Source: CALAMD01 sp035301345
Lineage (GTDB): Bacteria > Bacillota > Bacilli > Bacillales > Amphibacillaceae
Direction of reading: 5' to 3'
DNA: 64,000 nt
Assembly: GCA_035301345.1 (NCBI GenBank)
Contig: DATGUM010000024.1
Span: 34,922 to 98,921 of the forward strand
Shown: one piece after another, positions 63,507-64,000 of the stretch
Layout: every line of letters starts with the position of its first letter
How positions within the stretch are numbered: position 1 is the first letter of the stretch
Translations under genes and position numbers: made by a program
Notes under the pieces: generated by a model
The model's input: only the letters and a program-made list of their open reading frames with translations
Told to the model about the DNA's origin: nothing
The model's database searches: none

Positions 63507-63820
63507 ACATATCACCTTTCATGCGTTTTTATACATCTTATACTTTAAAACAGATTTCAAAAATTTCAACTGAAATGAATAAATAAGCGTAAACAAAATA
63601 AAAGCCCAATAGAGAAGCTAATGGATTTTATAACACCTTCGAAACATAGTCAATATTATCTCGTTTAAATGACATAATAACAATAAGGTAATTTAACAGA
63701 ACATACGTAGATAAGCATTATATATGCAACACCCTTTATTAAGCCTCTATATAAAATTTGTTGTAAGGGAGAGCAAAGTTAATTTATTTTTGCATGTTTT
63801 TACATTAAAATAGGTATAGA
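63507..63820. promoter_or_regulatory. Upstream region of htpG
   Basis: About 310 bp of AT-rich non-coding DNA with the htpG promoter and possibly the promoter of the plus-strand RNA that ends near 63940. No CIRCE (TTAGCACTC-N9-GAGTGCTAA) and no clear gene were found. Confidence 0.4.
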
Positions 63821-63827
63821 TAAAAAA

Positions 63828-63851
63828 GAGGAAGGACTGTCATCCTCCCTC
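63828..63851 (-). terminator. Terminator of a minus-strand transcript entering from beyond 64000
   Basis: Stem GAGGGAGGA / TCCTTCCTC, fully paired on the minus strand with one G-U but mismatched on the plus strand, followed by six Ts (plus positions 63822-63827). It belongs to an RNA read leftward from the window edge. Confidence 0.7.
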
Positions 63852-63862
63852 TTGCAGCCTCA

Positions 63863-63937
63863 GCCGTACAGGCAGTGGTTGTCACAAATGTTTATTTATG
63901 AGAACCACCCTGCTTCTGACGGCGTGGTTTTCTTTTT
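63863..63937 (+). terminator. Terminator of the candidate antisense RNA
   Basis: A two-part stem of 14 bp with a 22-nt loop, followed by GTGGTTTTCTTTTT. Convergent and overlapping with the minus-strand transcript. Confidence 0.55.
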
Positions 63938-63981
63938 GTCCAAAAAAAGCCTAGCTACCAAAAAAGTAACTAAGCAATGGT

Positions 63982-64000
63982 TCATTTATTATTTTTTCGT
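63982..64000 (-). CDS. Possible C-terminus of a small holin-like toxin (partial)
   Basis: Only the end is in the window: on the minus strand the last codons before a TGA (63982-63984) read R-K-N-N-K. Short membrane toxins of the TxpA/BsrG and 'putative holin-like toxin' kind end in just such a basic-polar tail, and the overlapping converging terminators to the left have the matching layout. With five residues seen the call is weak. Confidence 0.25.

Larger units (their letters stand above)
63826..63940 (+). ncRNA. Candidate antisense RNA, type I antitoxin-like
   Basis: A long hairpin (GCCGT ... ACGGC at 63863-63867/63919-63923 around GCAGTGGTT ... AACCA-CC-CTGC) runs into a T-rich tail at 63928-63937, forming a plus-strand terminator. 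The 5' end is a guess: TATAGA at 63817 may be its -10. It overlaps the 3' end of a converging transcript whose terminator is at 63828-63851. This is the RatA/TxpA layout. Confidence 0.45.

Noticed and set aside
63507..63700. CIRCE or CtsR operator before htpG
   Set aside because: No TTAGCACTC/GAGTGCTAA pair and no CtsR heptad repeats were seen.

Overview
The window looks like chromosomal DNA of a low-GC Bacillota of the family Bacillaceae, probably a salt- or alkali-adapted species. The reasons are strong Shine-Dalgarno sequences with frequent TTG and GTG starts, a complete seven-gene Mrp Na+/H+ antiporter operon, and very acidic exported proteins (the adhesin and an ABC binding protein). The gene set is otherwise Bacillus-like: a ydaJKLMN-type polysaccharide operon, a GltC-type regulator, YutJ- and YuzB-like proteins. 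I saw no rRNA, tRNA, CRISPR array or complete insertion sequence. The species is inference; no marker gene for naming is present.

Layout. 1-6.3 kb: DUF1450 protein, RidA, then an AraC regulator, an opine-dehydrogenase-like enzyme and a TRAP transporter (dctP-dctQ-dctM). 6.4-12.5 kb: a large palindromic repeat, a MATE exporter, a SWIM/SNF2 helicase and an MFS exporter. 12.6-17.6 kb: a six-gene operon with two paralogous membrane proteins, a YtrA-type GntR repressor, two ABC ATPases and an ABC permease; a consensus promoter overlaps a 22-bp palindromic operator. 17.7-20.4 kb: a small protein, a membrane protein with a possible ATT start, and a Fic protein lying between two near-identical copies of a terminator. 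20.4-24.4 kb: class I ribonucleotide reductase (alpha, flavodoxin, beta) behind two NrdR-box-like palindromes 42 bp apart. 24.7-28.7 kb: GltC-like regulator divergent from NADP-glutamate dehydrogenase, then a sirtuin and a SpoIIM-like membrane protein. 28.8-31.8 kb: an ABC importer of the TrpXYZ type. 32-34.5 kb: an OFA-family carrier and FdhD. 35-41.9 kb: an orphan KdpD/USP-like protein divergent from mrpABCDEFG, then rlmN. 43.9-46.3 kb: an Fsr-like MFS carrier and a YutJ-like flavoprotein. 46.3-60 kb: a surface region with a 1729-residue LPXTG adhesin, a ydaNMLKJ-type exopolysaccharide operon and a REC-wHTH-BTAD response regulator. 60-63.5 kb: lrgB, lrgA, a rhodanese and htpG. The right edge carries two convergent overlapping terminators and what may be the C-terminus of a type I toxin.

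How it fits together. The surface region forms a coherent unit: a membrane GT2 polymerase (YdaM) with a BcsB-like partner (YdaN), a deacetylase-fold protein (YdaL), a GH8-type hydrolase (YdaJ) and a GGDEF protein (YdaK) whose active site is destroyed but whose RxxD inhibitory site is intact, as expected for a c-di-GMP receptor. A wall-anchored adhesin lies downstream in the same direction and a response regulator upstream. Between operons, several long non-coding gaps carry a modular family of hairpin repeats that recur at about 6.5, 24.5, 34.6 and 43.1-43.6 kb.
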